The position numbers and the translations under genes were made by a program. From Anaerolineaceae bacterium (GTDB lineage Bacteria > Chloroflexota > Anaerolineae > Aggregatilineales > Phototrophicaceae): DNA of 64,000 nucleotides. This document shows, piece after piece, positions 44,051 to 53,900 of the stretch (the stretch's first letter is position 1; the number at the start of each line of letters is the position of its first letter). The stretch covers positions 2,634,295 through 2,698,294 of the forward strand of contig NZXX01000001.1 of the NCBI GenBank assembly GCA_002702065.1, in the 5' to 3' direction. Below the pieces are notes generated by a model. That model saw only the letters and a program-made list of their open reading frames with translations, had not been told where the DNA came from and made no database searches.

Positions 44051-46606
44051 GTGGCACAATCTCGCAAACCTGCAAAGCCCCAAACCCCACCTTCGAAAGA
44101 ACCTTCACCAGAGGTGACGACCACACCGCCGGGTGAACGGCCCCCGCTGGAAGGGCGGCTGGTTGTCCGGCCAGAATTCTGGGACAGGGTTCTCGACAGT
44201 ATTCCACCCTGGGGCGATGAAATCGCCGCCATCGTGTTGATCGTCTTCGGGGTTGTCTCGTTTCTCTCCCTGTTCGACGTATCCTCCGATGCGACCATTT
44301 CGACCGCCTGGTCGAATGCCCTCACCAGCCTGTTTGGCTATGGCAGCATTCTGGTTGCGGGCGGCATTCTGGGCATCGGTGTTCTTATCCTGCTGCCCAA
44401 AGTCGGAATCCTGATCAAGCTGCCACCCCGGCGCATCCTGGCGATTGAGATTGCATTTCTGGCGCTGCTGGCGATCCTGCATCTGACCACTGGCGATACG
44501 GAATGGCGCGCCATTGCCCGTGCCGGTTATGGGGGCGGCATTGTCGGTTGGGGCCTCAGCACAGCCGTTGGTGGCTTGCTCAGTTCAGCATTTGCCCTGT
44601 TCATCTACAGCCTGCTGTTCGTCATATGTGTTGGCTACGTCTTCGGTGTTCGCTTTTCACATGTGGCCCACGTCCTCAAAGCTATCAGCAGCCGGGCACG
44701 CCGCTTTGGCAGCAAAACCGCCGATAAGCTGCCGCAAATTCAGACGCCGGACCCCGTCGCAGCGGCCAACCCCCTGCCCCCCGTTGCACCAGAGATCAGC
44801 CGTCTGAGTATTGTGCGTATCAAGCCCGACCCGGAGAATATCCCGCCGTCGCAGCGCGAACAGGCACGCAAAGCCGCCAGCCCGGACGATGAGCAGCCCG
44901 AAAATATTGAAAGCCTGACATCGCGCAACCTGGGTGAAGATCATCACATCATTACCGAGTTTAACGCCATCGGTACCCCCATCCCCAAAAAGCGGAAATC
45001 CGACCCGCAAATGGTGGAACGTCCCGATGGTCGTATCAAACGCCTGTTTGAAGTCGAAAACCTGCAAGAGACGCGCCGGGTTGGCAAGCGCGACAAGGAC
45101 CTGCCGCCGCTCGATATGCTGGACGATATCGACACGGTTCCCCCCAGCGAAGAAGAAATCAACACCAATGTGGTGCTGATTGAAAACACGCTGCTCGAAT
45201 TTGAAATTGACGTGGATGTCGTCGGGGTCAAGGTTGGCCCGACAGTGACCCAGTATGCCGTACAACCCTTTAAGGAAAATGCAGACGAAGCCGGCGACAT
45301 CACCCTGCGACGCACGCGCATCACCAAAATCGCTTCGCTGGCAAACGACCTGGCACTCTCGCTGGCTGCGCGGCGGCTGCGCCTCGAAACACCTGTGCCG
45401 GGCCAGAGCTATATTGGCGTCGAAGTACCAAACAAAAAGCCGAGCATCGTCACGCTGCGCTCGGTATACGAGAGCGAATATTTTTACGATATGATGCGCA
45501 AAAAGCAGGCCCCCCTGCTCACACCGCTGGGCCGCGATGTCGCCGGGCAGCCGGTTGCCGTCGATATTGCGCAGATGCCGCACCTGCTGATTGCAGGCAC
45601 CACGGGCTCTGGCAAGTCAGTCGCGATGGCCGCCATTGCCACCTCACTCATCCTCAACAACGGGCCGGATACGCTCAGGCTGGTGATGCTTGATCCGAAG
45701 ATGGTCGAGCTCAGCCGGTTCAACGGCATTCCGCATCTGGCTGGTCCGGTCGAAACCGAACTGGAACGCATCATCGGCGTGCTGCGCTGGTGTACACGCG
45801 AGATGGACCGGCGCTACAAGCTGCTGGAAGAACATTCGGTGCGCAATATCGCCACCTATAATGATAAGCTGGGCCGGCGCCGCCAGAATGAACGCCTGCC
45901 GTACATGGTCATCATGGTCGACGAGGTTGGCGATCTGATGATGAACCAGCCAGAGGAAACCGAGCGCCACCTGACCCGTCTGGCGCAGATGGCCCGTGCC
46001 GTCGGGATGCACCTGATTGTCGCAACCCAGCGGCCCAGCGTGGATGTCATCACCGGCCTGATTAAAGCCAACTTCCCCACCCGCATGTCCTTCGCCGTCG
46101 CTTCCGGCATCGATTCACGTGTTATTCTGGATACCGTCGGCGCGGAAAGCCTGCTTGGTCAGGGGGATATGCTCTACCTCGCCAGTGATGCCGCTGGCCC
46201 CCGACGTTTGCAGGGCTGCTTTGTCTCTGACGAAGAAGTGCGGCGCATTGTCAACCACTGGAAGTCCTGGCATGATGAACAGATCGAGGCGGGGCGCATG
46301 GACCCGGTGCGCGTTGGTCCCTGGCAGCGCGGCCTGACCCGGCGCGAATTACTGGCCGAAACCGATCCCATGCTCGAAGAAGCAATTGAATTGGTCATCG
46401 AAGAAGGTGAAGCATCCGCCTCGCTGATCCAGCGTAAACTGGCGCTTGGTTATCCGCGTGCAGCCCGCATCATTGATCTGCTGTACGAACTGCGCGTTAT
46501 CGGCCCGCAGGAACCCGGTGGCCGCAGCCGCAAGGTTCTGATCAAACCCGGCGAGGACCCGTTCAAGGAAGAAATTGAACGCCGCACCCGCGACCAACTG
46601 CGATAA
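44051..46606 (+). CDS. ftsK: DNA translocase FtsK/SpoIIIE
   Basis: Septum-associated ATP-driven DNA pump that clears and resolves chromosome termini. 851 aa: four N-terminal transmembrane helices (AAIVLIVFGVVSFLSLF; GYGSILVAGGILGIGVLILL; ILAIEIAFLALLAILHLTT; LLSSAFALFIYSLLFVICVGYVFG), a polar linker of about 150 residues, the alpha domain (VVLIENTLLEFEIDVDVVGVKVGPTVTQYAVQP), the beta motor with Walker A HLLIAGTTGSGKSVAMAA and Walker B MVIMVDEVGDLMM, the RLAQMARAVGMHLIVATQRPSVDVITG signature, and the C-terminal winged-helix gamma domain (EEAIELVIEEGEASASLIQRKLALGYPRAARIIDLLYELRVIG). GTG start with AGGA. It overlaps no gene; an XseA-like gene follows after 9 nt. Confidence 0.96.
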   Translation: MAQSRKPAKPQTPPSKEPSPEVTTTPPGERPPLEGRLVVRPEFWDRVLDSIPPWGDEIAAIVLIVFGVVSFLSLFDVSSDATISTAWSNALTSLFGYGSILVAGGILGIGVLILLPKVGILIKLPPRRILAIEIAFLALLAILHLTTGDTEWRAIARAGYGGGIVGWGLSTAVGGLLSSAFALFIYSLLFVICVGYVFGVRFSHVAHVLKAISSRARRFGSKTADKLPQIQTPDPVAAANPLPPVAPEISRLSIVRIKPDPENIPPSQREQARKAASPDDEQPENIESLTSRNLGEDHHIITEFNAIGTPIPKKRKSDPQMVERPDGRIKRLFEVENLQETRRVGKRDKDLPPLDMLDDIDTVPPSEEEINTNVVLIENTLLEFEIDVDVVGVKVGPTVTQYAVQPFKENADEAGDITLRRTRITKIASLANDLALSLAARRLRLETPVPGQSYIGVEVPNKKPSIVTLRSVYESEYFYDMMRKKQAPLLTPLGRDVAGQPVAVDIAQMPHLLIAGTTGSGKSVAMAAIATSLILNNGPDTLRLVMLDPKMVELSRFNGIPHLAGPVETELERIIGVLRWCTREMDRRYKLLEEHSVRNIATYNDKLGRRRQNERLPYMVIMVDEVGDLMMNQPEETERHLTRLAQMARAVGMHLIVATQRPSVDVITGLIKANFPTRMSFAVASGIDSRVILDTVGAESLLGQGDMLYLASDAAGPRRLQGCFVSDEEVRRIVNHWKSWHDEQIEAGRMDPVRVGPWQRGLTRRELLAETDPMLEEAIELVIEEGEASASLIQRKLALGYPRAARIIDLLYELRVIGPQEPGGRSRKVLIKPGEDPFKEEIERRTRDQLR

Positions 46607-46615
46607 GGAGTCGTT

Positions 46616-47548
46616 GTGACTGAACAACCCGCCGAAACTCGGCGCACCATCAATCAGGTCAATAATCTGGTGCGTGCACTGGTCGAGCAGGAAACGCTCG
46701 GCTATCCCTTCTGGATCAGCGGCATTGTGACCCGTTATTATATTTCCAACTTCGGTCATGTCTATTTTGATCTGACCGACGAGGATTATACGATCAATTG
46801 TATGCTGCACGAACGGCGGCGCGGTCTGCTCGATTTTGAAATTGCCAAAGGCATGGAGGTCGAGGTTTTTGGCAGCGTGCGGGTGTATGACAAGCAGGCC
46901 AAAGTCCAGATCGATGTGGAACAGGCGCGGCTGGTCAACCACGACGCCTATGTCATGGATATCAGTGTGCAGGAGCAGCTGGCACAGCTTGGCTGCTGGC
47001 CCCCGCAGAAACGCCCCTTACCCCAGACTATTCAGCGCATCGGGCTGGTGACCAGCAAACACGCCGAAGCCATGCGCGACTTTGAAGCCACCTATCGCGA
47101 CGAAAGCGGCCCCGGTGCGGCGGCCATACAGGTATATGATGTGCGCTTGCAGGGTGATATAGCGCCCGGTCATATTGCCGAGACCATCGAACGTCTCAAC
47201 CGGGAAAACAGCGTCGATGTGATTGCATTGGTGCGCGGCGGTGGCCGGGAGGATGAACTGGCCGTTTTTAACGACATCGCCATTGCCCGCGCTATCTGCC
47301 TGTCAACCATCCCCATCATAACCGGCATCGGCCACCAGCGCGACGATACGCTGGCCGACCAGATGGCCGACATCAAGACCATCACCCCGACTGCCGCCGC
47401 GCTCGAACTGGCAAAACGCGCACCACAAGTCGCCGCACCGGTTCAACCCACAACGACCAGCTCCAACCGGCAGCTGATCGTGATCGCCGTAATTGTCATC
47501 ATCGCGATTGTGATTGTCGCTGTATTGCTCTCTGGTGGACCACAATAG
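46616..47548 (+). CDS. Tail-anchored, shortened exonuclease VII large-subunit homologue
   Basis: 310 aa against about 400-460 for XseA. The N-terminal OB-fold is present (FWISGIVTRYYISNFGHVYFDLTDEDYTINCMLHERRR, about residues 30-70), as is the catalytic domain: PQTIQRIGLVTSKHAEAMRDF, VIALVRGGGREDELAVFNDIAIARAI and the G-H-x-x-D motif GIGHQRDDTLADQMADIKTITPTAAA. The long C-terminal coiled coil, which in ExoVII carries the XseB subunits, is missing. In its place are a short Pro/Thr/Ser linker and one transmembrane helix (about 287-305: LIVIAVIVIIAIVIVAVLL) at the extreme end. No xseB is adjacent. AAGGAG precedes the GTG. Nine nt after ftsK, so very probably co-transcribed. The membrane-tethered nuclease is an inference from sequence. 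Confidence 0.85.
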   Translation: MTEQPAETRRTINQVNNLVRALVEQETLGYPFWISGIVTRYYISNFGHVYFDLTDEDYTINCMLHERRRGLLDFEIAKGMEVEVFGSVRVYDKQAKVQIDVEQARLVNHDAYVMDISVQEQLAQLGCWPPQKRPLPQTIQRIGLVTSKHAEAMRDFEATYRDESGPGAAAIQVYDVRLQGDIAPGHIAETIERLNRENSVDVIALVRGGGREDELAVFNDIAIARAICLSTIPIITGIGHQRDDTLADQMADIKTITPTAAALELAKRAPQVAAPVQPTTTSSNRQLIVIAVIVIIAIVIVAVLLSGGPQ

Positions 47549-47592
47549 CCCCACGCTTTGTCGTTAGCCATATATCAATTGTCTCAACACGT

Positions 47593-47598
47593 TATAAT
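47593..47598 (+). promoter_or_regulatory. Candidate -10 of the secreted-protein gene
   Basis: TATAAT about 44 nt before the ATG at 47642, in an AT-rich stretch; no clear -35. Confidence 0.4.
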
Positions 47599-47641
47599 TC
47601 GTAAAATAACTTAATGTTGATTATTCTATGAGCACAGTGAT

Positions 47642-48601
47642 ATGAAAAAAGTATTCTGCATTACACTATTTGGTCTGTTAATCATCATCCAAGCATCCAT
47701 AACCTCGGCGCAAGACAGTTCAGCTCAGTGTGATACAGACGCTGTAATTGACTGGATTCATAGGCGATACGAGTTTGAGCAACGTTTTGAACAAACCGAC
47801 CAATTTATTACTCACAATCTGACTGATTGGCGACGCCAACCTCGACTCGACCAAATTGTAATTATCCAAAATATCCGACGAGGTTTTGAATGGTTACAGC
47901 ATCCACCTTGTACTGAAGAAGTTTACCGACTTACCAGCCTATACTGGTCCCAACGAATTGATATGTTGACATTAGGCATGGCTCGTAACGAAACGCCTAA
48001 CAGCAAAAAAGAAACTGCAGTTTTGTATAGTGATATTCTCCTCCCGGCCATTTATCGGCTTGAAGCTGCGGCAAACATTGATTATTTTGCTGAGCTTGGG
48101 CTCGAACGACCAGCGGATGCACCCGGAAACATTCAATTCGGAGACATCACAATCAATAACACAGCATTGGAAAAAGTCATTGCGGTTGACCCAATTACGT
48201 TGCCGAATTGTAACGGGTCAAGTGAATTAGTTATCAGCCGTGAATTTTCCAAGAGCACAGAACGACAGGTTTCGCTTCAAGGAACAACAGGGTTAGCAAC
48301 CAGTCCTATCGGAGCTTATGCCTATATCGAAGCCTCAATCACCCAGGCAGACAGTAATATCCTTACTGAAACTCTGGAAGTGGAAATGCATGCGGCACCC
48401 GGTAGCACAGTTACTTACGAAATCGAGTGGGTTGAAATTTCAACAAGTGGCATACTGGAAATCATCTCACATGACATAGTGCAATTCGTCGAATTCTCGG
48501 TGCCAGAGCGACTACGCGCTAATATTCGCCAGCCAGTGCAGACGCCCTGCGATTCCCTGGAGGCGACACAGGATATTACCCCGCCAACCATGCAGCCTTA
48601 G
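47642..48601 (+). CDS. Hypothetical secreted protein (319 aa)
   Basis: Not recognised. A clean signal peptide (MKKVFCITLFGLLIIIQASI, cleavage likely after TSA) precedes a mature domain with four Cys pairs or singles (QCDTDAV, PPCTEE, LPNCNG, TPCDSLE). It has aromatic helices near the start (VIDWIHRRYEFEQRFEQTDQFITHNLTDWRRQPRLDQIVIIQNIRRGFEWLQHPPC) and a beta-rich second half. It is visibly AT-richer than its neighbours (codons ending in A/T, such as AAT, ATT, CAA), so it may be a recent arrival. Convergent with the SRAP gene, only 9 nt apart. Confidence 0.78.
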   Translation: MKKVFCITLFGLLIIIQASITSAQDSSAQCDTDAVIDWIHRRYEFEQRFEQTDQFITHNLTDWRRQPRLDQIVIIQNIRRGFEWLQHPPCTEEVYRLTSLYWSQRIDMLTLGMARNETPNSKKETAVLYSDILLPAIYRLEAAANIDYFAELGLERPADAPGNIQFGDITINNTALEKVIAVDPITLPNCNGSSELVISREFSKSTERQVSLQGTTGLATSPIGAYAYIEASITQADSNILTETLEVEMHAAPGSTVTYEIEWVEISTSGILEIISHDIVQFVEFSVPERLRANIRQPVQTPCDSLEATQDITPPTMQP

Positions 48602-48610
48602 GAACTGCGA

Positions 48611-49279
48611 TTACGAAGCGACCGGTTCGATGGCTTCCGGCGAGTCGTTGGCGGGGCTGTTGACATAGGTCGACACCGCATAGGCGCCCATATTGGATGA
48701 ATCAAACGGCTTCAACAGCGGCATCAGATCGGATGCTTTCTGGTCATCAGGCGACAGCCACTGTGCATAGTCCTTGCGTTCCAGAATGACGGGCATCCGG
48801 TTATGAATCTCCGCCATCAGGTCATTAGGTTCTGTGGTCAGGATGGTGGCTGTCCGCAGTTCATCGCCTTCGGGGCTGTACCAGATTTCCCATAAACCGG
48901 CGAACGCAAACGGGCTGTAATCCTTCATATGGATGAACATTGGCACTTTGCCACCCGCCCGTTTCTGCCACTCAAAGAACCCATCCGCCGGGATCAAACA
49001 GCGCCGGCGCTTGAATGCTGCGCGAAAGGCCGGTTTTTCGGCTGCTGTCTCCGCCCGGGCGTTGATCATCTTGTTGCCCATCTTCGGGTCTTTGGCCCAT
49101 GATGGCAGCAGACCCCACTTATGAAAGGTCAGCACCTTCGAGTTTTCATTGGTAATCACGGCAATGGGCTGCGACGGCGCAATGTTGAAGCGCGGCGCGT
49201 GCTGGTCCGGCATGGTGGTCAGGTCGAAGGCCAGTTGAATCGTGTCTGTATCCGCAGTCAGAACAAATCGCCCACACAT
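48611..49279 (-). CDS. SRAP-domain protein (YedK/HMCES family)
   Basis: Covalently captures abasic sites in single-stranded DNA and may act as an autoprotease. 222 aa. Catalytic Cys2 is in MCGRFVLTAD (initiator Met removed in the active form), the Asn in PRFNIAPSQPIAVI, the Glu in CLIPADGFFEWQK and the His in MAEIHNRMPVIL: all the family's active-site positions. AAGAGG lies 8 nt before the ATG. Third gene of a small operon after two membrane proteins. Confidence 0.93.
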   Translation of the reverse strand: MCGRFVLTADTDTIQLAFDLTTMPDQHAPRFNIAPSQPIAVITNENSKVLTFHKWGLLPSWAKDPKMGNKMINARAETAAEKPAFRAAFKRRRCLIPADGFFEWQKRAGGKVPMFIHMKDYSPFAFAGLWEIWYSPEGDELRTATILTTEPNDLMAEIHNRMPVILERKDYAQWLSPDDQKASDLMPLLKPFDSSNMGAYAVSTYVNSPANDSPEAIEPVAS

Positions 49280-49296
49280 TTGATTGAACCTCTTGC

Positions 49297-49533
49297 CTAT
49301 TTATTCGGCTTTCCTGCTTCGGAAATCTGGCGCACCAATGCCAGCGCCGACAACAGCAAACCGATGACCGTACCTGTCGGAATCTGCGGGGGCTGCCCGC
49401 CTCTTTCGGCTTCTTCCTGTGCGGCACGTGTGTACAACAATGCAGCGATCAAGCCAAAGAGCGCTCCGCCAGCCACACCAATGAGATAGGTTCTCGTTTT
49501 CCAGTTCGTGCTATGAGGATTCTCATTGCTCAT
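49297..49533 (-). CDS. Small membrane protein (78 aa), YtxH-like
   Basis: Two hydrophobic segments (TYLIGVAGGALFGLIAALLY and GTVIGLLLSALALVRQI) flank a short charged loop (TRAAQEEAERGGQPPQIPT). The first, with G-x-x-x-G spacing, recalls YtxH-type small membrane proteins, but there is no firm family. ATG at 49533 is chosen; an ATG three codons earlier (49542) is possible. It overlaps the 3' end of the gene before it by 11 nt. Confidence 0.65.
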   Translation of the reverse strand: MSNENPHSTNWKTRTYLIGVAGGALFGLIAALLYTRAAQEEAERGGQPPQIPTGTVIGLLLSALALVRQISEAGKPNK

Positions 49534-49981
49534 GTTGTCCATCTTCCTCTTTATCTGTCGGGTCTTCAAACGTACCCAGGAATCGGTAAATAAATCCGAG
49601 CCGCGCACTGGTATTAATCGTTTGCCGGTTGATACGATCGGTGATGCTGCTGGTCCGGTCGGCAGCAGTCAGGGAATAACCACTTACCTTCCGCAGCGGC
49701 TGCACCAGCATGTCATGAACGCGGTTGAGCCCAAAGACACTCACAACCATCAGGATGGCCAGCGGCAGCAAACACAGCAGCATCGGGCAAAGAATAATGA
49801 CCATCAGCATCAGGTCGGAGATAATCCGCAGCTGAGCACCTTCCAGGTCACGCGGTACCCAGATGGCAATCGCAACCGCTGCCACAATAAGCAGGACCAG
49901 TGCCGCCATCGGCAGTACGATCCAGAGCAGGGTATCCCGACGGTGATGATTCTTGGCGCTTTGTATTTGCTGCTGCGTCAT
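49523..49981 (-). CDS. Membrane protein (152 aa)
   Basis: Not recognised. Two long helices (LLWIVLPMAALVLLIVAAVAIAIWV and MLMVIILCPMLLCLLPLAILMVVSVFG), a short amphipathic stretch (VHDMLVQPLRKVSGYSLTAADRTSSITDRINRQ) and a polar tail. The ATG has GAGG upstream. First gene of the operon that ends with the SRAP protein; a functional link is not evident. Confidence 0.7.
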   Translation of the reverse strand: MTQQQIQSAKNHHRRDTLLWIVLPMAALVLLIVAAVAIAIWVPRDLEGAQLRIISDLMLMVIILCPMLLCLLPLAILMVVSVFGLNRVHDMLVQPLRKVSGYSLTAADRTSSITDRINRQTINTSARLGFIYRFLGTFEDPTDKEEDGQHEQ

Positions 49982-50006
49982 ATGTTCTAATCCTCTGATG
50001 GTATTT

Positions 50007-50052
50007 TACCGCATAGCGTACCATTGCGGTAGGAACGATCGACAGGCATAAT
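50007..50052 (+). promoter_or_regulatory. Promoter with inverted repeat; probable leaderless transcript
   Basis: TTGCGG (50024-50029), a 17-bp spacer, then CATAAT (50047-50052), 7 nt before the ATG at 50060, so the start site would fall at the ATG. A perfect inverted repeat TACCGCA (50007-50013) / TGCGGTA (50025-50031) overlaps the -35 and sits between the divergent genes, as an operator would. Confidence 0.5.
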
Positions 50053-50059
50053 ACCGGAT

Positions 50060-50725
50060 ATGTTCAACGAAACGCCCATCAAACAACGATTACTGATCAC
50101 CTTCGGCAAGTCCGGCGCGCTCAAGTACACCAGCAACCTGGATATTGCCAAAATATGGGAGCGCGTTCTGCGGCGGGCCAACCTGCCGCTGCTCTACTCT
50201 CAGGGATTCAACACCCGCCCGCGCATCCAGCTCGCATCGGCGCTGCCACTCGGCATCACCAGCGAATGCGAACTGCTGGACGTATCGCTCAAGGAACCCA
50301 TCGACCTGACCGACGTTCAGGAACAACTCCGCTCTGTCAGCCCGGCAGGACTGGACATCTATGCCATCGAGCCGATTGATGTTCGCTACCCGGCGCTGCA
50401 AACCCTCGTCACAGGTACAGAATACCGCATTCACTTCCTCGATGACATCAGCCATCAGGACCTGAATCAGCGCGTCGAGGCCCTTCTGGCACGGGATACA
50501 ATCATCAAGGAAGAGATTCGCAAGGGTCGCCGGAACGTCACAGACTTACGCCCACTGATTCATGACCTGACCATTGATGATCAGGGGGACCTGATCGCGC
50601 ATGTATCTGTCGGCAGCCGCGGCAATGTCCGCCCCGAAGATGTGCTGCGCGAACTTGGCCTTGAATCGACCCCCTATACCGTCCACCGGCAAAAGCTTGA
50701 ACTCGCTCCCCCTGCCAAACTCTGA
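50060..50725 (+). CDS. DUF2344 / TIGR03936-family protein
   Basis: 221 aa. Matches the radical-SAM-linked DUF2344 domain: KQRLLITFGKSGALKYTSNLDIAKIWERVLRRANLPLLYSQGFNTRPRIQLASALPLGITSECELLDVSL, that is the R-x-x-F-x-K-x-x-x-x-x-Y-x-S-x-L-D pattern, and the conserved Q/S-x-G-F-N-P/T-x-P-x turn. In many bacteria the domain is fused or adjacent to a radical SAM protein and precedes the rplU-rpmA-obg cluster. Here it stands alone, with no radical SAM partner in the window. Function is unknown; a link to RNA modification or ribosome assembly is conjectural. Confidence 0.9.
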   Translation: MFNETPIKQRLLITFGKSGALKYTSNLDIAKIWERVLRRANLPLLYSQGFNTRPRIQLASALPLGITSECELLDVSLKEPIDLTDVQEQLRSVSPAGLDIYAIEPIDVRYPALQTLVTGTEYRIHFLDDISHQDLNQRVEALLARDTIIKEEIRKGRRNVTDLRPLIHDLTIDDQGDLIAHVSVGSRGNVRPEDVLRELGLESTPYTVHRQKLELAPPAKL

Positions 50726-50798
50726 CAACTTTTTCACAAAACTGCCAAACTGACCCGTAACGTCTCCAAGGATTGAGCGGTAATTAAGGTGTAAAACC

Positions 50799-50855
50799 TT
50801 GACAGTTACGCGGCAAGGGTCACTGTATAATAAACAGAGTGTGGATCATCACACT
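50799..50855 (+). promoter_or_regulatory. Candidate promoter and palindrome before the giant secreted-protein gene
   Basis: TATAAT (50826-50831) with TTGACA at 50799-50804. The 21-bp spacing is too long for normal sigma70 contact, so activation or a different -35 may be needed. The inverted repeat AGTGTG-GATCAT-CACACT (50838-50855) lies at the expected transcription start and may be an operator. Confidence 0.45.
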
Positions 50856-50922
50856 CTTCATAATTAGACCACGACAAGCACCCACCGCCTGCACTATACG
50901 AAGTGGATGTTCGGAGGCCCGA

Positions 50923-53900
50923 ATGAATTATCAAAAAAAGGCGATCGTCATTATTAACAGCATCATGCTCTGCGCGATGCTCTTTGGGCTGGTCGCGCCT
51001 GCTGCCCAAATGGCATCAGTCTATGCGCAGGAGGCGACCGAAGAAGCCACTGCGACCGTGACCGAAGCGCCAGTCGAAACCGCAACGGTCGCGCCAACAG
51101 CGACATCGGCACCGCCAACGCAGACACCGCCACCAACAGCGACGACCGTCGTAACGCAAGAACCGGCCCCGCAGTCCACGGAAACGGTCGCGCCGGAAGC
51201 CACTGCCGAAGTAACCCAGGAAGCGGTGGTTACGGAAACAATTGAACCGGAAGCGACCGCTGAGGTCACGACAGAACCTGACGTGACTTCAACGCCGGCG
51301 GAAGTAACACCGGCGGCTATGCCAACCACGGACCCGGCAGCCACTATTTTTGAAGATGATTTTGAAGACGGCGATACCAGCGAATGGACGCTGTCACCCG
51401 GCTGGGGCCTGACCGCCGATGGCGACAACATGCTCCTGCGTGGCGTCATTCCCGATGCCGAAGCCGCCATCACGGACCTCGATTGGCCGCATCTGAACAT
51501 GAGCGCTCGCCTTCGCGTGCAGGCAGGCAGCAGCGTCGATGTTATCATCCGCAAATCGGATGACGAGGGTTACCGCGTCACACTGAACGCCGACGGCCTC
51601 ACCACGCTCTCTCGTGGCGACACGGTGCTCGCCGAAGGGACAGCCCCTGAAACCACAGACGACGACCAGGCGGTCTGGCGCAAACTGATCGTACAGGCGC
51701 TGGGCAATCAGGTGATTGTCAGCCTGGATGATGTCATTCAATTTACCTATGACGATCCGACTCCGCTGGAAGCGGGTGAGGTCGCCTTTGTGACCGGCAC
51801 AGACAACACCGGGGCCGTTGATATTGATGATGTCGTCATCAATAAACTGGAAGCCTCCGTCATTGTCACGCCACCCGCACCACAACCGGAGATTACGCCG
51901 GAAGTGACCGCCGAGATCACCGAAGAACCTGAGGCGACGGCTGAAGTCACTGCCGAGCCAGAAGCCACCGCCGAAGTCACGGAAGAACCGGCCAGTGTCG
52001 AACTGGTACCAGTGCCTGTACTCAGCGCCGATTTTGAAGATGGCATGGGCGGGCTGGCAGCCAGTGAAGGCGCCATGACCGTGGCTGTTGACGACGCCAA
52101 TCATGCGCTGCTGATCAACCCCGGCAGCAGCGTCGCGCCTGCAACCGAAATTCAAGTCCACAATCTAAAGCTGGATTCACGCGTCAATTTCGTGAACGCC
52201 GCTGGTGGTGGGTTGAGCGTGATGTTCCGCACCAGCGAGCGCAGCAGCTACGTTCTGGACTTTGCTGCGGACCAGACCACCCTCATGCGCAGCGACAGCA
52301 ATGGCGTTACACCGCTGGTCGGCATGCCAGCCGAACGCACCACGAATGTATGGTATAATCTCAGTCTGGACGCCATTGACGGCCAGATCAGCCTGACTGT
52401 CGACGGTGCCGAAGTCTTCAGCTTTGCCGACGATGTATCCTTTGAGGCCGGCAGCATCGCATTGGTCGCCAACGGCGAAACAAGCGTTTTTGTCGATGAT
52501 GTAGCACTTTATGAGATGATCCCGCAGGATCAATTAACCACGCCCACGCCCCTGCCCGTCTACACCCTGACCGACGAAACCGCTATCAAACTGCCAAGCG
52601 CGCTGCATCAGGTACTCAGCCTCTATGAAGCAGGCGATCAGGAAGCAGCCTTTGCGCTGGCCGCAGAGACCAATATCGCTTTCCTGGATGAGGCCCTGAA
52701 TGTGGATGTGGTGATCTGGCCAACGCCGGAAAGCCAGACTATTTCATCCGTGATTGAGTCAAATGGCGGCGTGATTACCGCCATTCATGAAAAGACGCTT
52801 GATGTTCGAATCCCACTTCCGGACCTGATCGCGCTCATTGCCTCGGACGAGGTCGCCGCGGTCCGTCTGCCGGAAGTCGTCACATCGACATCGGCCAGCC
52901 TGTCCACAGCATTGTCCCCAGCCGAACAAGGCGGTTCGCTGCTGCATACACTCGCCATCATCGGCTGGAACGACTGGAATCAAAGTTCCATCACAGGTTC
53001 CGGGGTTAAAGTGGCGGTCATCGACAAAGCCGGGAGTCACCGGAACGCAGTTGTAGAACTGCTGCAAACGGTCGCACCCGGTGCCAATGTCAAGACCTAT
53101 AATGCCGAAAACACCAACCAGCTGCGCAGCGCCATTCAAAGCGCCCGTAATGACAACAACAAGGTCATCCTCATCACGCTTGACCTCGGCGCGCATGTCA
53201 GCCCGGGGGATGGCACCAGCGGCGGTCTGAGTGGCAGCAACAACGTCTACAGCCAGATTCAATCGGCACGGCAGGAAGGCCGTCTGGTCATCGCCAGCGC
53301 CGGGAACAATACAGGCCGCTACGTCAGTTTCAGTCATACGACCGCCACCACCGTCACCATGACCGTTGATCCTGGCCCATACGTGGTCAATGTCAGTTGG
53401 AATGGTTGGTCGGATAACGGGCAGCTGCCGTCAACCCTGAATGTCAGCACGGGCGGCAACTTCAACAGCCCCAACCGTGCATCAGGCGAAGCGCCGGGCT
53501 ACCAGTTTTCCGGCAACTGTAACAGCGGCTGTACGCTGACCCTCAACATCAGCGGCAGCAGTGGCAAGTACGTGCAGGTGCAATTGAACTCGCCCGGTGC
53601 GATTACCAACGTCACCGGTTCTACCGTCAACGAAGATGCCGGTAACATTGCCCGCCCTGCCGACTCGCCCTATGCGCTGGCCGTTGGCGCAGTCTGTTCT
53701 GTCTATGGCGAATACCCGCCGCTGACCGACAGCTCACACGGCCCGATCTTTGCCACTGGCGGTTCCAACGCTGGCCCCAGCGCGATCACGAACACCCGCG
53801 AGGATTACAAACCGGACCTGGTTGCCCCGTCGCACGTCTACAGTTCTGTTTATGGCGATCCGGATTATAACTGCGATCTCGGCCCGGCCACCGGCGGGTT

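Noticed and set aside
52790..52820. tRNA-like TTCGAATCCC sequence
   Set aside because: Lies inside the coding frame of the giant protein and has no cloverleaf around it.
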